A stretch of 64,000 nucleotides of DNA from Glycomyces artemisiae (GCF_003002955.1 NZ_PVTJ01000001.1:744001-808000), one strand, 5' to 3'; shown: positions 37,030 to 45,936, numbered from the stretch's first letter. Numbers and translations are program-made. The notes: generated by a model from the sequence alone, not told the origin.

Positions 37030-39057
37030 ATGACTCGAACCGGCACGGGAAGCCGCGCCGCCGCGGCCCTGACCGCGGCGGCGCTGGCCGCCGCCGCACT
37101 CCTCGGACCCGCCGCCGCCGCGCAGGCCACCCCGCCGATCGTCCTCTCCGGCGCGATCACCGACCAGGTCGACGCCCTCGGCGACCGCACCGCCGACGTC
37201 GAGGACGCCATCGACGGCCTGAAGTCCTCCACCGGCATCGGCATGTACGTCGCCTACATCGACAGCTTCGACTCGTACTCCCCGCAGACCTGGGCCGACA
37301 CCACCGCCGTCGACTCCGGGCTCGGCTCCGACGACATCCTCCTCGCCGTCGCCACCGGCGACCGCCGCTACACCTGGTCCGTCGACTCGGCGTTCCCCCT
37401 CTCCGATGCACAGCTCAACGAGGTCGCCTCCAGCCTCATCGCCCCCGCCCTCCAGGACGAGGACTGGGCCCGGGCCGCCGTCGACGCCGCCGCCGGATAC
37501 CAGGCCGCCGCTGACGGCGACGACGTCTCCAGCGCCGGCTCCGCTTCCGGCGCCAACGTCCTCGGCATCGTCCTGTGCCTCCTCGTCGTCGCCGCGATCG
37601 TCATCGCCGCCGTCGTCTGGACGCGCCGCCGCCGCAAAGGCGCACCCGCCGCCTCCAAGGGCGGCAAGCCCGTCGACCAGCGCACCACCGAAGACCTCAA
37701 CAGCGAGGCCAACCGGCTCCTCGTCGAGACCGACGACGCCATCCGCACCAGCGAGCAGGAGCTCGGCTTCGCCGTCGCCGAATTCGGCGACGAGGCCACC
37801 GGCGGCTTCACCCAGACCCTCGCCGGCGCCAAGGAGCAGCTCTCCGAGTCGTTCCGCATCCGCCAGCTCCTCGACGACGACAAGCCCGAGACCGAGGACG
37901 AGCGCCGCCGCATGCTCGCCGACATCATCGACCGCCTCACCAAGGCCAACGGCGACCTCGACGCCGTCGCCGGGGACTTCGACGCCCTCCGCGACCTCGG
38001 CCGCCGCGCCCCCGAAGCCATCGCCGCCCTCAAGGAGCGCGCCGCGCGCATCGACCTCGACGCGGCCCGGACCGCGCTGGCCGCCATGGGGACCGCGTAC
38101 CCCGCGACCGCCGCCGCCACCGTCCGCGAGTTCCCCGACAACGCCGCCGACCGGCTCCGCTTCGCGCAGGAGCAGCTCGCCGACGCCGAAGCCGCGGTCG
38201 CCGCCGACGACGGCGGGAAGGCCGCCGTCCTCGTCCGCGCCGCAGAGGAGGCCGTGGGCCAGGCCGAGCAGATGGCCCAGGCCGTGGTCCGCCGCGGCAC
38301 CGAGCTCGACACCGCCGCGTCCCAGCTCCCCGGCGTCCTCGCCGAAGCCGAGCAGGACGCCGCCGACGCCGAGCGCCTCGCCGGCACCGAAGGGGGCCAA
38401 GCCGTCGCCGCGAAGGCCGCGAACCTCAAGGCCGTCATCGCCGAGGTCAAGGCCCAGACCGGCCCGGTCGACCCGCTCGCCGCCACCGGCCGCGTCGAGC
38501 AGGCCTCCCTCGACCTGGAGAACGAGGTCCGCGCCCTCCAAGGGGCCGTGCAGAACGCGCAGAAGGCCCGCGCGCAGCTCCAGCAGATGCTCCTGAGCGC
38601 GCAGAGCACCGCCGCGGCCGTCGAGGACTACGTGACGACCAACCGCGGCGCCGTCGGCCCCGAGGCCCGCACCCGCCTCAACGAGGCGAAGCAGCAGCTC
38701 GCCCAGGCCCGCGCGCTCGCCGACACCGACCCGGTGCAGGCCCTCGCGCTGGCGCAGCGCGCCGACCAGCTCGCGAACGCCGCCGCGCAGCTCGCACGGC
38801 AGGACGTCGAGGGCTACCTGGCGCCGTCGAACCCGAACAAGGGGTCGAACCCGATGGGAGGCAACGCGGGCGCGATGCTCGGCGGCATCCTCCTGGGCCA
38901 GATCCTCGGCGGTGGCGGCGGGCGCGGCGGCGGCTTCGGCGGAGGCGGCTTCAGCGGGGGCGGTTTCGGCGGGGGAGGCGGCGGCCACCGCCGCGGGCCC
39001 GGGTCGTTCGGCGGGTCGGGCACCCGCGGGAGGCGAGGGGGTGGCGGCCGGTTCTGA
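37030..39057 (+). CDS. TPM-domain membrane protein with coiled-coil and Gly-rich tail
   Basis: This is a 675-residue protein. A signal peptide (ALTAAALAAAALLGPAAAAQA) leads into an extracytoplasmic TPM domain (about residues 30-160: VLSGAITDQVDALGDRTADVEDAIDGLK, YVAYIDSF, ILLAVATGDRRY). One membrane helix (VLGIVLCLLVVAAIVIAAVVW) follows. Next comes a long, charged, Ala/Glu-rich coiled coil inside the cell, and the C-terminus is almost pure Gly with Arg/Phe. The TPM family is linked to membrane protein assembly and phosphatase-like folds. The PspA gene just downstream suggests a joint envelope-stress role. Start chosen at the ATG at 37030; an in-frame GTG at 37018 is possible. Confidence 0.85.
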   Translation: MTRTGTGSRAAAALTAAALAAAALLGPAAAAQATPPIVLSGAITDQVDALGDRTADVEDAIDGLKSSTGIGMYVAYIDSFDSYSPQTWADTTAVDSGLGSDDILLAVATGDRRYTWSVDSAFPLSDAQLNEVASSLIAPALQDEDWARAAVDAAAGYQAAADGDDVSSAGSASGANVLGIVLCLLVVAAIVIAAVVWTRRRRKGAPAASKGGKPVDQRTTEDLNSEANRLLVETDDAIRTSEQELGFAVAEFGDEATGGFTQTLAGAKEQLSESFRIRQLLDDDKPETEDERRRMLADIIDRLTKANGDLDAVAGDFDALRDLGRRAPEAIAALKERAARIDLDAARTALAAMGTAYPATAAATVREFPDNAADRLRFAQEQLADAEAAVAADDGGKAAVLVRAAEEAVGQAEQMAQAVVRRGTELDTAASQLPGVLAEAEQDAADAERLAGTEGGQAVAAKAANLKAVIAEVKAQTGPVDPLAATGRVEQASLDLENEVRALQGAVQNAQKARAQLQQMLLSAQSTAAAVEDYVTTNRGAVGPEARTRLNEAKQQLAQARALADTDPVQALALAQRADQLANAAAQLARQDVEGYLAPSNPNKGSNPMGGNAGAMLGGILLGQILGGGGGRGGGFGGGGFSGGGFGGGGGGHRRGPGSFGGSGTRGRRGGGGRF

Positions 39058-39108
39058 CTTCCGGGCCGCTGGCCCGTCTTCCGCAAGCACTGTGAACAAG
39101 GAGTGGAC

Positions 39109-39822
39109 ATGTCGAAGAAGCAGTCGATCTTCGGGAGGATCTCGCAGCTCGTCAAGGCGAACATCAACGACGCCATCGACAACGCCGAGGACCCCGCCAA
39201 GATGCTCGCCCAGATCGAGCGCGACTACAAGAACAGCATCGTGGACGCCGAGAACGCCATCGCCGAGACCATCGGGAACCTGCGCTTGATGGAGGACGAC
39301 TACGCGGCCGACCAGAAGGCCGCCGACGAGTGGGGCGCGAAGGCCAAGAACGCCAGCCAGAAGGCCGACCAGCTGCGCGCGGACGGGAACGCGGCCGAGG
39401 CCGACAAGTTCGACAACCTCGCGAAGGTCGCCCTCGGCAAGCAGATCGCCGTCGAGAAGGAGATGTCCGAAGAGGCGCCGATCATCAAGAGCCAGCAGGA
39501 GGTCGTGGACAAGCTCAAGACCGGCCTGGGCCAGATGAAGGACAAACTCAACGAGCTCCAGGCCAAGCGGACCAGCCTCTCGGCCCGCGCCAAGACCGCC
39601 GAGGCGCAGCAGAAGGTCAACGAGGCCATCGGCAGCATCGACGTCATGGACCCGCTCAGCGAGGTGAGCCGCTTCGAGGACAAGGTCCGCCGGGAGGAGG
39701 CCAAGGTCCGCGGCCACCAGGAGCTCGCGATGTCCTCGCTCGACAGCCAGTTCGAGGCCCTCGACAGCGTGAGCGACGACGCCGACATCGAAGCGCGCCT
39801 CGCGGCCCTCAAAGCGGGCTGA
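39109..39822 (+). CDS. PspA/IM30 family membrane-stress protein
   Basis: PspA/IM30 proteins form oligomers on damaged membranes and limit proton leakage. This 237-residue protein is helical throughout. The family N-terminus is SIFGRISQLVKANINDAIDNAEDPAKMLAQIERDY, followed by long heptad-like helices and the MDPLSEVSRFEDKVRREEAKVRGHQEL segment. AAGGAG lies 5 nt before the ATG at 39109. It is 51 nt downstream of the TPM gene, with no terminator between, so the two are probably one operon. Confidence 0.93.
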   Translation: MSKKQSIFGRISQLVKANINDAIDNAEDPAKMLAQIERDYKNSIVDAENAIAETIGNLRLMEDDYAADQKAADEWGAKAKNASQKADQLRADGNAAEADKFDNLAKVALGKQIAVEKEMSEEAPIIKSQQEVVDKLKTGLGQMKDKLNELQAKRTSLSARAKTAEAQQKVNEAIGSIDVMDPLSEVSRFEDKVRREEAKVRGHQELAMSSLDSQFEALDSVSDDADIEARLAALKAG

Positions 39823-39836
39823 CCGCAGACGGCCCG

Positions 39837-39867
39837 ACGGCCCCGGAGCGCGGTGCTCCGGGGCCGT
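39837..39867 (+). terminator. Terminator of the TPM-pspA operon
   Basis: A perfect 13-bp stem (ACGGCCCCGGAGC, 39837-39849, with complement at 39855-39867) has a GCGGT loop and a TT after the stem. It lies 14 nt after the pspA stop. Confidence 0.85.
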
Positions 39868-39922
39868 TCGGCGCCGTGGGAACGGTGTTGCGCAGGCGCG
39901 GCGGCGCGGCGAGAATGGCGCC

Positions 39923-40900
39923 ATGTCTGAAGTCGCCATCCGCCCCCGCCTCGACCGCGCCGACGCCGAAGCCCTCGTCCGCGGCGCGCTCGGCGCCGAC
40001 TTGGCGTTCACCGCGCACGAGGAGTTCAAGGACGGCTTCTTCAACGCCGCCCACGCCCTCGACCTGGCCGACGGCCGCCGCCTCGTGGTCAAGGTCGCGC
40101 CCGACAAGGGCCTGAAGCTGCTGCGCTACGAGGTCGACCTCATGGCGACCGAGATCGAGTGCTTCGAGCGCGGCCTGGCCGCGGGCGCGCCCATGCCGCG
40201 CCTGTGGCACGCCGACCCCGACGCCGGAATCCTCGTCATCGACCGCCTCGACGGCGTACCGCTCTACAAGGTCCGCGGCGACATCCCCACCGATCGACTC
40301 TTGGCCCTGCGCAAGGAGATCGGCGCCCAGGCCGCCCGCTTCGCCAGCGTCACCGGCGAGCACTTCGGCTACCCCCGCGCGAGCGGGCGCACCATGAGCA
40401 GCACCTGGTCGGAGTCCTTCCTCGCGATGGTGAACGACGTCCTCGACGACATCGAGGAGCAGGGCACGGCGCTCCCGCGCCCCGTCGCCGCCATCCGCGC
40501 GTTCCTCGAAGGCGAGCGCGGACTCCTCGACGAGGTGACCCGGCCCGCGCTCGTCCACTTCGACCTGTGGGACGGCAACATCTTCGTGCGCCGGGGCGGG
40601 GACGACTGGGAGTTCGAGGCGTTCATCGACGGCGAGCGCGCGTTCTACGGCGACCCGGTCGCCGAGCTCGTGTCGCTCCAGATGGTCCCGGAGGAGGAGT
40701 TCCCCTCGGCCGTCGAGGGCTTCCTGGGCCGCCCGATGACCGCGGGGGAGGAGCGGCGGCTCGCGCTCTACCGCACGTACATCATGCTCATCCTGGTCGC
40801 CGAGTGCAAAGTCCGCGGGTTCGACGCCGAGCAGGAGGCGAACCAGAAGAAGTGGGCCACTGAGACCCTGGAGAAGGACTTCACCGCGTTCGGCCTCTAG
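39923..40900 (+). CDS. Aminoglycoside-phosphotransferase-fold kinase
   Basis: This is a 325-residue member of the APH/choline-kinase superfamily. The Brenner motif HFDLWDGNIFV contains H212, catalytic D214 and N219, and the metal-binding Asp is in FIDGERAFYGDP. The N-lobe has VVKVAPDK as the ATP-anchoring Lys. The substrate cannot be predicted: members phosphorylate antibiotics, sugars, choline or homoserine, and this subgroup (ending ...WATETLEKDFTAF) is widespread in actinomycetes without known resistance roles. It converges with and overlaps the DUF4188 gene by 4 bp. Confidence 0.85.
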   Translation: MSEVAIRPRLDRADAEALVRGALGADLAFTAHEEFKDGFFNAAHALDLADGRRLVVKVAPDKGLKLLRYEVDLMATEIECFERGLAAGAPMPRLWHADPDAGILVIDRLDGVPLYKVRGDIPTDRLLALRKEIGAQAARFASVTGEHFGYPRASGRTMSSTWSESFLAMVNDVLDDIEEQGTALPRPVAAIRAFLEGERGLLDEVTRPALVHFDLWDGNIFVRRGGDDWEFEAFIDGERAFYGDPVAELVSLQMVPEEEFPSAVEGFLGRPMTAGEERRLALYRTYIMLILVAECKVRGFDAEQEANQKKWATETLEKDFTAFGL

Positions 40901-41367
40901 TGGTCGTGGTCGTGGTCGTCCGGGTCGGTGCGCGCCGCCGCCTTCTCCTTGGTAGCGCGCGCTAGCCCGAACGGCGGCATGTTGAAGTAGGAGGTCTCGT
41001 AGGCCCCCGCGGGGACCTGGTACAGCTCGTGCCACAGGCCGACGTCGCCGTTGTCCTTCACGTTGCGGTTGAACCACTTCCAGAAGCCGCGGTGCAGGCG
41101 CTCCTGCGAGTGCGCGTACTCCTCCAGGTGGTCGCCGCTGCGCCAGTACTGGACGACCATGACGACCCGGCCGCTGAGCGCGAACCGCGAGTCGAGGAGC
41201 CCCAGCTCGGGGTCGGACGCCAGCTCCCGCAGGATCTTCCGGAGCGCGATGAGGACCGGCAGCCACCGGCCGACCTTCCACAGGCGGTTGATCCGCATGC
41301 CGCCGGTGAAGACCACGAGGTCCTCGCCGTAGTCGACCACGACGCGTCCGGGCCTGACCTTCGCCAC
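40897..41367 (-). CDS. DUF4188 protein with His/Asp tail
   Basis: This is a 156-residue protein of the DUF4188 (monooxygenase-like) family, with GRVVVDYGEDLVVFTGGMRINRLWKVGRWLPVL and LHRGFWKWFNRNVKDNGDVGLWHELYQVPAGAYE conserved. The fold is thought to be ferredoxin-like; function unknown. GGAGG with a 7-nt gap supports the GTG start at 41367. The last residues are DPDDHDHDH, encoded by a GTC/GTG-rich simple run (minus-strand GACCACGAC repeats), which may bind metal. Its neighbour on the same strand upstream is phosphoketolase. Confidence 0.82.
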   Translation of the reverse strand: MAKVRPGRVVVDYGEDLVVFTGGMRINRLWKVGRWLPVLIALRKILRELASDPELGLLDSRFALSGRVVMVVQYWRSGDHLEEYAHSQERLHRGFWKWFNRNVKDNGDVGLWHELYQVPAGAYETSYFNMPPFGLARATKEKAAARTDPDDHDHDH

Positions 41368-41484
41368 GTGAGGACCTCCAAGGGGTGAGCGGTAGTTAGC
41401 CTCCCCTAACAGGTTAACGAAGCGTGTTCGCGACGCGTCAAGCGGTCGCATCCGCGACTCGCGTCACTCGCGTTGCGCGCCAAG

Positions 41485-43869
41485 CTATCCAGGCCAGCTC
41501 CACTGTGCGACCTCGGGAAGGTCCTCGCCGTGCTCGCGCGTGTACTCGCGGGCGGCGTGCCGCGCGTCGACCATCCGCTGCCGCAGGCCCGCCGCGTTCG
41601 GGCCCAGGCCCGGGACCCGGTCGATCACGTCCATGACGAGCCGGAACCGGTCGAGGTCGTTGAGCATGACCATGTCGAACGGCGTGGTCGTCGTGCCCTC
41701 CTCCTTGTACCCGCGCACGTGGATGTTGTCGTGGTTGGTGCGCCGGTACGTGAGCCGGTGGATGAGCATCGGGTAGCCGTGGAACGCGAACAGCACCGGC
41801 CGGTCGGCGGTGAAGATCGTGTCGAACTGGCGGTCGCCCAGGCCGTGCGGGTGCTCCGTGTCCGGCTGGAGCCGCATCAGGTCGACCACGTTCACCACCC
41901 GGACCTTCAAGTCCGGCAGGTGGACTCGGAGCAGGTCGGCGGCGGCCAGCACCTCCAGGGTCGGCACGTCCCCGGCGCATGCGAGGACCACGTCGGGCTC
42001 GCGCCCCGCATCGGTCGACGCCCACTCCCAGATGCCGAGGCCCCGTTCGCAGTGGCGCACCGCCTCCTCCATGCTCGTGTACTGGAGCGCGGGCTGCTTC
42101 CCGGCGACCACCACGTTCACGTACTGTCGGCTGCGGAGGCAGTGGTCCATCGTGGACAGCAGTGTGTTCGCGTCCGGCGGCAAGTACACCCGCACGATGT
42201 CGGCCTTCTTGTTCATCACGTGGTCGATGAACCCCGGGTCCTGGTGCGAGAACCCGTTGTGGTCCTGGCGCCACACGTGGCTCGACAAGAGGTAGTTCAG
42301 CGACGCGATCGGCCGCCGCCACGGGATGTCCCCGGAGGAGTCCAGCCATTTCGCATGCTGGTTGAACATCGAGTCGACGATGTGGATGAACGCCTCGTAG
42401 CTCGTGAACAGGCCGTGCCGACCCGTGAGGAGGTACCCCTCCAGCCAGCCCTCGCACAGGTGCTCCGACAGCGCCTCCATGACCCGCCCGTGCGGCGCCT
42501 GGTGCTCGTCGGTCGGCAGGATCTCCGCCTGCCACTGCCGGTCCGTCGTCTCGAACACCGCGCCGAGCCGGTTCGACTCGACCTCGTCGGGCCCGAACAG
42601 CCGGAACCGGTCCGGATTCCCCGACATGACGTCGCGCAGCCACGCCCCCAGCACCCGCGTCGCCTCCGCGACGGTGCGCCCGTGCCCCTCGATCGCGACC
42701 CCGTAGTCCCGGTAGTCCGGCAGCACCAGGTCCCGCAGCACCAGGCCCCCGTTCGCGTGCGGGTTCGCGCTCATCCGCGCCTCGCCCTCCGGCGGCAGCC
42801 CCAGCAGCTCCGGCACCGGCGCGCCCGTCGCGTCGAACAGGTCCTCCGGCCGGTACGAGCGCATCCACTCCTCAAGCATCGCAAGGTGATCCGCATTCGT
42901 GCGCACCGCCGACAGCGGCACCTGGTGCGCCCGCCACGTCCCCTCGACCGGCACGCCGTCCACCTCGGACGGACCCGTCCAGCCCTTCGGTGTGCGCAGT
43001 ACGATCATCGGCCACCGCGGTCGCACCGGCGTGCCGTTCGCCTGTGACCTCGCGTCCGCGCGGATCTCCGCGATCCGGTCGAAGCACGCGTCGAGCGTCC
43101 CCGCCAACTGCTGGTGCACGTCCGCCGGATCGTCCCCGTCCACCAGGAACGGCTCGTACCCCGCGCCCCGGAAGAAGCTCGCACGGTCCTCGTCGGAGAT
43201 CCGCGCGAACACCGTCTGGTTCGCGATCTTGTACCCGTTCAGATGCAGGATCGGCAGCACCGTTCCGTCCGACACCGGATTCAGGAACACGTTCGAGAAC
43301 CACGACCCCGCCAGCGGCCCCGTCTCCGCCTCGCCGTCGCCCACCACGCACGCCACCGTCAGCCCCGGGTTGTCGAACGCCGCCCCGTACGCGTGCGACA
43401 GCGCGTACCCCAGCTCCCCGCCCTCGTGGATCGAGCCCGGCACCTCCGCCGCCACATGCGACGGGATCCCGCCCGGGAACGAGAACTGCCGGAACAGCCG
43501 CCGCATCCCCTCCTCGGAGTGGTTCACCGACGGGTACAGCTCCGGGTACGTCCCCTCCAGCCACGTGTTCGCCACCATCGCCGGACCCCCGTGCCCCGGC
43601 CCGCACACGTAGATCATGTCCAGGCCCCGCGCCTTGATGCACCGGTTCAGATGCGCGTAGATCAGGCTCAGCCCCGGGCTCGTGCCCCAGTGGCCCAGCA
43701 GCCGCGGCTTGACGTGCTCAGGCTTGAGCGGCTCGCGCAGCAGCGGATTGTCGAGCAGGTAGATCTGCCCCACCGTCAGATAGTTCGCGGCCCGCCAGTA
43801 GGCGTCGACGAGCGCCAGCTCCTCTTCGGAAAGCGGCGCGCTGGAACGGTCGGTCTTCGCGGTGTCCAT
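41485..43869 (-). CDS. xfp: Xylulose-5-phosphate/fructose-6-phosphate phosphoketolase
   Basis: This thiamine-diphosphate enzyme splits xylulose-5-P or fructose-6-P into acetyl-phosphate plus an aldose phosphate. It has 794 residues. Family blocks are intact: [52 protein letters not shown], the ThDP-binding [14 protein letters not shown], and the C-terminal [14 protein letters not shown] and [11 protein letters not shown] segments. Acetyl-phosphate made here can be used by Pta or AckA encoded at 51501-54773. The start is uncertain since no Shine-Dalgarno sequence is visible, but the N-terminus agrees with the family. Confidence 0.96.
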   Translation of the reverse strand: MDTAKTDRSSAPLSEEELALVDAYWRAANYLTVGQIYLLDNPLLREPLKPEHVKPRLLGHWGTSPGLSLIYAHLNRCIKARGLDMIYVCGPGHGGPAMVANTWLEGTYPELYPSVNHSEEGMRRLFRQFSFPGGIPSHVAAEVPGSIHEGGELGYALSHAYGAAFDNPGLTVACVVGDGEAETGPLAGSWFSNVFLNPVSDGTVLPILHLNGYKIANQTVFARISDEDRASFFRGAGYEPFLVDGDDPADVHQQLAGTLDACFDRIAEIRADARSQANGTPVRPRWPMIVLRTPKGWTGPSEVDGVPVEGTWRAHQVPLSAVRTNADHLAMLEEWMRSYRPEDLFDATGAPVPELLGLPPEGEARMSANPHANGGLVLRDLVLPDYRDYGVAIEGHGRTVAEATRVLGAWLRDVMSGNPDRFRLFGPDEVESNRLGAVFETTDRQWQAEILPTDEHQAPHGRVMEALSEHLCEGWLEGYLLTGRHGLFTSYEAFIHIVDSMFNQHAKWLDSSGDIPWRRPIASLNYLLSSHVWRQDHNGFSHQDPGFIDHVMNKKADIVRVYLPPDANTLLSTMDHCLRSRQYVNVVVAGKQPALQYTSMEEAVRHCERGLGIWEWASTDAGREPDVVLACAGDVPTLEVLAAADLLRVHLPDLKVRVVNVVDLMRLQPDTEHPHGLGDRQFDTIFTADRPVLFAFHGYPMLIHRLTYRRTNHDNIHVRGYKEEGTTTTPFDMVMLNDLDRFRLVMDVIDRVPGLGPNAAGLRQRMVDARHAAREYTREHGEDLPEVAQWSWPG

Positions 43870-44179
43870 GCGTCAGAGCGTGCCCCATAACGCGCGCACT
43901 GACCGCGATTCGCAAGAATAATTCGCGCTCGGCCCGGTCCCGGTCCTTCAGCAGCCGCTCCACCGCCGCCAGCCGCCCCTTCACCTCGATCAGCGCCGCC
44001 CGGACCTCCGTCGCGTCCACGCTCGCCTTCTCCGCGAGGTCCCGGTACTGGTCCGCCCGCTCCTCCGCCGCCCGCGACTTCGCCGCAGACGCCGCGAACG
44101 CGATCCCCGTGATGATGATCGCCGTCACGAGCAGGGACATCCCGAAGACGAACAGCATCCCCGACTGGCCCATGTTCAT
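43718..44179 (-). CDS. Small membrane-anchored coiled-coil protein, 3' end overlapping xfp
   Basis: This is a 153-residue open frame starting [28 protein letters not shown], one membrane helix, followed by an Ala/Glu/Arg coiled coil ([35 protein letters not shown]). The first ~95 residues look like a conserved actinomycete protein that normally ends soon after the coiled coil. Here the frame runs on through an AT-richer stretch, using a rare TTA codon, and 152 nt into the start of xfp on the same strand. The extra C-terminus is Arg-rich and looks like out-of-frame xfp. A lost stop codon or small frameshift is likely. GGGAG precedes the ATG at 44179. Confidence 0.55.
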   Translation of the reverse strand: MNMGQSGMLFVFGMSLLVTAIIITGIAFAASAAKSRAAEERADQYRDLAEKASVDATEVRAALIEVKGRLAAVERLLKDRDRAERELFLRIAVSARVMGHALTHGHREDRPFQRAAFRRGAGARRRLLAGRELSDGGADLPARQSAAARAAQA

Positions 44180-44257
44180 AGCGTGCTCCCATCCTCCGAC
44201 GCCTCCCCGAAAGTGTAAGGCCCCGCGCCGTCGCACCCGCGGGGCACAATCACAGGC

Positions 44258-44904
44258 ATGCTCGCCGACCACCTGCCCGTCTTCAACATCCGCCTGCGCA
44301 CAGAACGCCTCGAACTGCGCCTGCCCGACCTCGACGACCTCGCCGACCTCGCCGACCGCGCCGCCGAAGGCGTCCACGACCCTCCTTCCAGCCCTTCGAG
44401 AACGCCTGGACCGAAGCCGAACCCCGCGAGCGCGCCCGCACCGCCCTCCTGTGGAACCTCCGCCTCCTCGCCGGCCTCGACCCCGACCGCTGGAGCCTCC
44501 CCTTCGTCGCCGTCCACGACGGCCGCGTCATCGGCAAGCAGGACCTCGCCGCCAAGCAGTACAACCTCACCCGCGAAGCCACCACCGCCTCCTGGCTCGG
44601 CCGGGCCCACCACGGCCGCGGACTCGGCACCGAGATGCGCGCCGCCGTCCTCGCCCTCCTCTTCGACGGCCTCGACGCCGAATGGGCCCTCAGCGACTCC
44701 CTCGACGGCAACGGCCCCTCCGAGGGCGTCTCCCGCAAACTCGGCTACCAAGCCGACGGCATCGACCACCAGGTCTACAAGGACCGGCGCGTCACCAGCC
44801 GCCGCTGGCGCCTCACCCGCGCCGACTGGGAGGCCCACCGCACCCACGAGGTCGCCGTCGAAGGACTCGACCGCGACGCCAAAGCCATGCTCGGCGCCGC
44901 ATAA
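44258..44904 (+). pseudogene. GNAT acetyltransferase, first tandem copy, frameshifted
   Basis: This is a paralogue of the intact gene at 44945. It opens MLADHLPVFNIRLRTERLELRLPDLDDLADLADRAAEGVHDP in frame, then loses one base near 44386 (GACCCTCC-TTCCAG where the intact copy has GACCCGGACTTC). The rest (PFQPFENAWTEAEP..., LPFVAVHDGRVIGKQD, HHGRGLGTEMRAAVL, WEAHRTHEVAVEGLDRDAKAML) is in the +1-shifted frame and ends at TAA 44902-44904. The encoded GNAT would otherwise be complete at about 215 residues. A sequencing error is the main alternative. After the shift, the original frame stays open and happens to run into the next gene. Confidence 0.8.
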
Positions 44905-44944
44905 CTCGATTGCGGGACCGGTCGCGCCCCGCGAGAATCGAGCC

Positions 44945-45604
44945 ATGCTCGCCGACTACCTGCCGGTCTACAAGATCCGGCTCCGCACCGAACGGCTCGA
45001 ACTGCGCCTGCCCGACTTCGACGACCTCGCCGCGCTGGCCGACCGCGCCGCCGAGGGCGTCCACGACCCGGACTTCATGCCGTTCCTGATGCCGTGGACG
45101 GACGCCGAGCCGCTCCAGCGGGGCCGCGGGACGATCCAGTGGCAGCTGCGGGTCATCGCCGAGCTGACCCCCGAGAAGTGGACCCTGCCGTTCGTCGTCG
45201 TCCACGACGGCCAGGTCGTCGGCACCCAGGAAGTGAAGGGAAACCAGATCACCCTGACCCGCGAGGCGTCCACCGGCTCGTGGCTCGGCCTGGCCCACCA
45301 CGGGCAGGGCATCGGCACGGAGATGCGCGCGGCGGTCCTGGAGTTCATCTTCACCGGCCTCGGCGCCGAGTACGCCACGAGCGCCTCGCTCGACGGCAAC
45401 GGCCCGTCCTCGGGCGTCTCGCGCAAGCTCGGCTACAAGGCCGACGGCATCGAGCACCACGTGGTGCGCGGCGTGCGCCGCCAGGACAACCGCTGGCGCC
45501 TCTCACGCGCGGACTGGGAGGCGCACCGCAAGCACGAGGTGCGCATCGAGGGGTTCGGCGAGGAGGCCCGCGCGATGCTCGGGCTGGCCGCCGCGGAAGC
45601 GTGA
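44945..45604 (+). CDS. GNAT-family N-acetyltransferase, second tandem copy
   Basis: This is a 219-residue acetyltransferase of the RimJ/RimL-like GNAT type. The N-terminus (IRLRTERLELRLPDFDDLAALADRAAEGVHDP) is typical, with substrate-side strand LPFVVVHDGQVVGTQEV and acetyl-CoA motif HHGQGIGTEMRAAVLEF in place of the canonical Q/RxxGxG/A. The C-terminal NGPSSGVSRKLGYKADG is family-typical. The substrate is unknown. It is about 70% similar by eye to the frameshifted copy 40 nt upstream, showing a local duplication. Confidence 0.9.
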   Translation: MLADYLPVYKIRLRTERLELRLPDFDDLAALADRAAEGVHDPDFMPFLMPWTDAEPLQRGRGTIQWQLRVIAELTPEKWTLPFVVVHDGQVVGTQEVKGNQITLTREASTGSWLGLAHHGQGIGTEMRAAVLEFIFTGLGAEYATSASLDGNGPSSGVSRKLGYKADGIEHHVVRGVRRQDNRWRLSRADWEAHRKHEVRIEGFGEEARAMLGLAAAEA

Positions 45605-45633
45605 TCTGAGCCCCAATCGGCGCCAAGGCCCCA

Positions 45634-45662
45634 TGAAGTCCGATTGAACCGTGCGCTACAGT
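45634..45662 (+). promoter_or_regulatory. Possible promoter of the tRNA-Gly pair
   Basis: TGAAGT (45634-45639) and TACAGT (45657-45662) are spaced 17 nt apart, 31 nt before the tRNA. The -10 match is good and the -35 match is weak. Confidence 0.4.
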
Positions 45663-45693
45663 ATGGTCGTTCGCAAGTCAAGGCTTGTGGAAT

Positions 45694-45766
45694 GCGGACG
45701 TAGCGCAGTTGGTAGCGCGACACCTTGCCAAGGTGTAGGTCGCCGGTTCGATCCCGGTCGTCCGCT
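45694..45766 (+). tRNA. tRNA-Gly (GCC), second copy
   Basis: 73 nt, identical base for base to the copy at 22953-23025, including the discriminator T. It is followed at once by a perfect terminator. Confidence 0.97.
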
Positions 45767-45774
45767 CTGAAGTG

Positions 45775-45801
45775 AAGGCCCGGTCGGATGACCGGGCCTT
45801 T
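45775..45801 (+). terminator. Terminator between the two tRNA-Gly genes
   Basis: A perfect 11-bp stem (AAGGCCCGGTC, 45775-45785, with complement at 45790-45800) has a GGAT loop and a final TTT. The next tRNA begins 30 nt later, so it needs read-through or its own promoter. Confidence 0.85.
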
Positions 45802-45831
45802 CGCGTGCCCGGGGACCGGGGTCGGTTCGGG

Positions 45832-45928
45832 GCGGACGTAGCGCAGTTGGCTGTGCCGTTGCAGCGCTTCGCGCTGGTGCGACACCTTGCCAAGGTGTAG
45901 GTCGCCGGTTCGATCCCGGTCGTCCGCT
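45832..45928 (+). tRNA. tRNA-Gly (GCC)-like gene with 24-nt D-loop expansion
   Basis: 97 nt. The acceptor, anticodon arm (GCC), variable loop and T arm are identical to the other two tRNA-Gly genes. The D loop grows from 8 to 32 nt. The 5' D-stem strand GCGC and AGTTGG are kept, the 3' strand becomes GTGC (one G-U pair), and the inserted part contains a perfect CAGCGC-TTC-GCGCTG hairpin. The flanks of the insertion show no clear target duplication. It could be a pseudo-tRNA or a folded tRNA with an extra D-loop stem. All conserved positions outside the D loop remain intact. Confidence 0.75.
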
Positions 45929-45936
45929 CAGATGAG

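Noticed and set aside
39923..40900. Antibiotic-resistance aminoglycoside phosphotransferase
   Set aside because: Only the general kinase fold is visible. Nothing ties it to a specific antibiotic, so a resistance call is not supported.
44258..45604. A single 448-residue fusion protein of the two GNAT copies
   Set aside because: Between about 44390 and 44944 the continuous frame encodes Pro/Ser/Ala/Thr-rich out-of-frame sequence, while the GNAT signal is in the other frame. The fusion is accidental.
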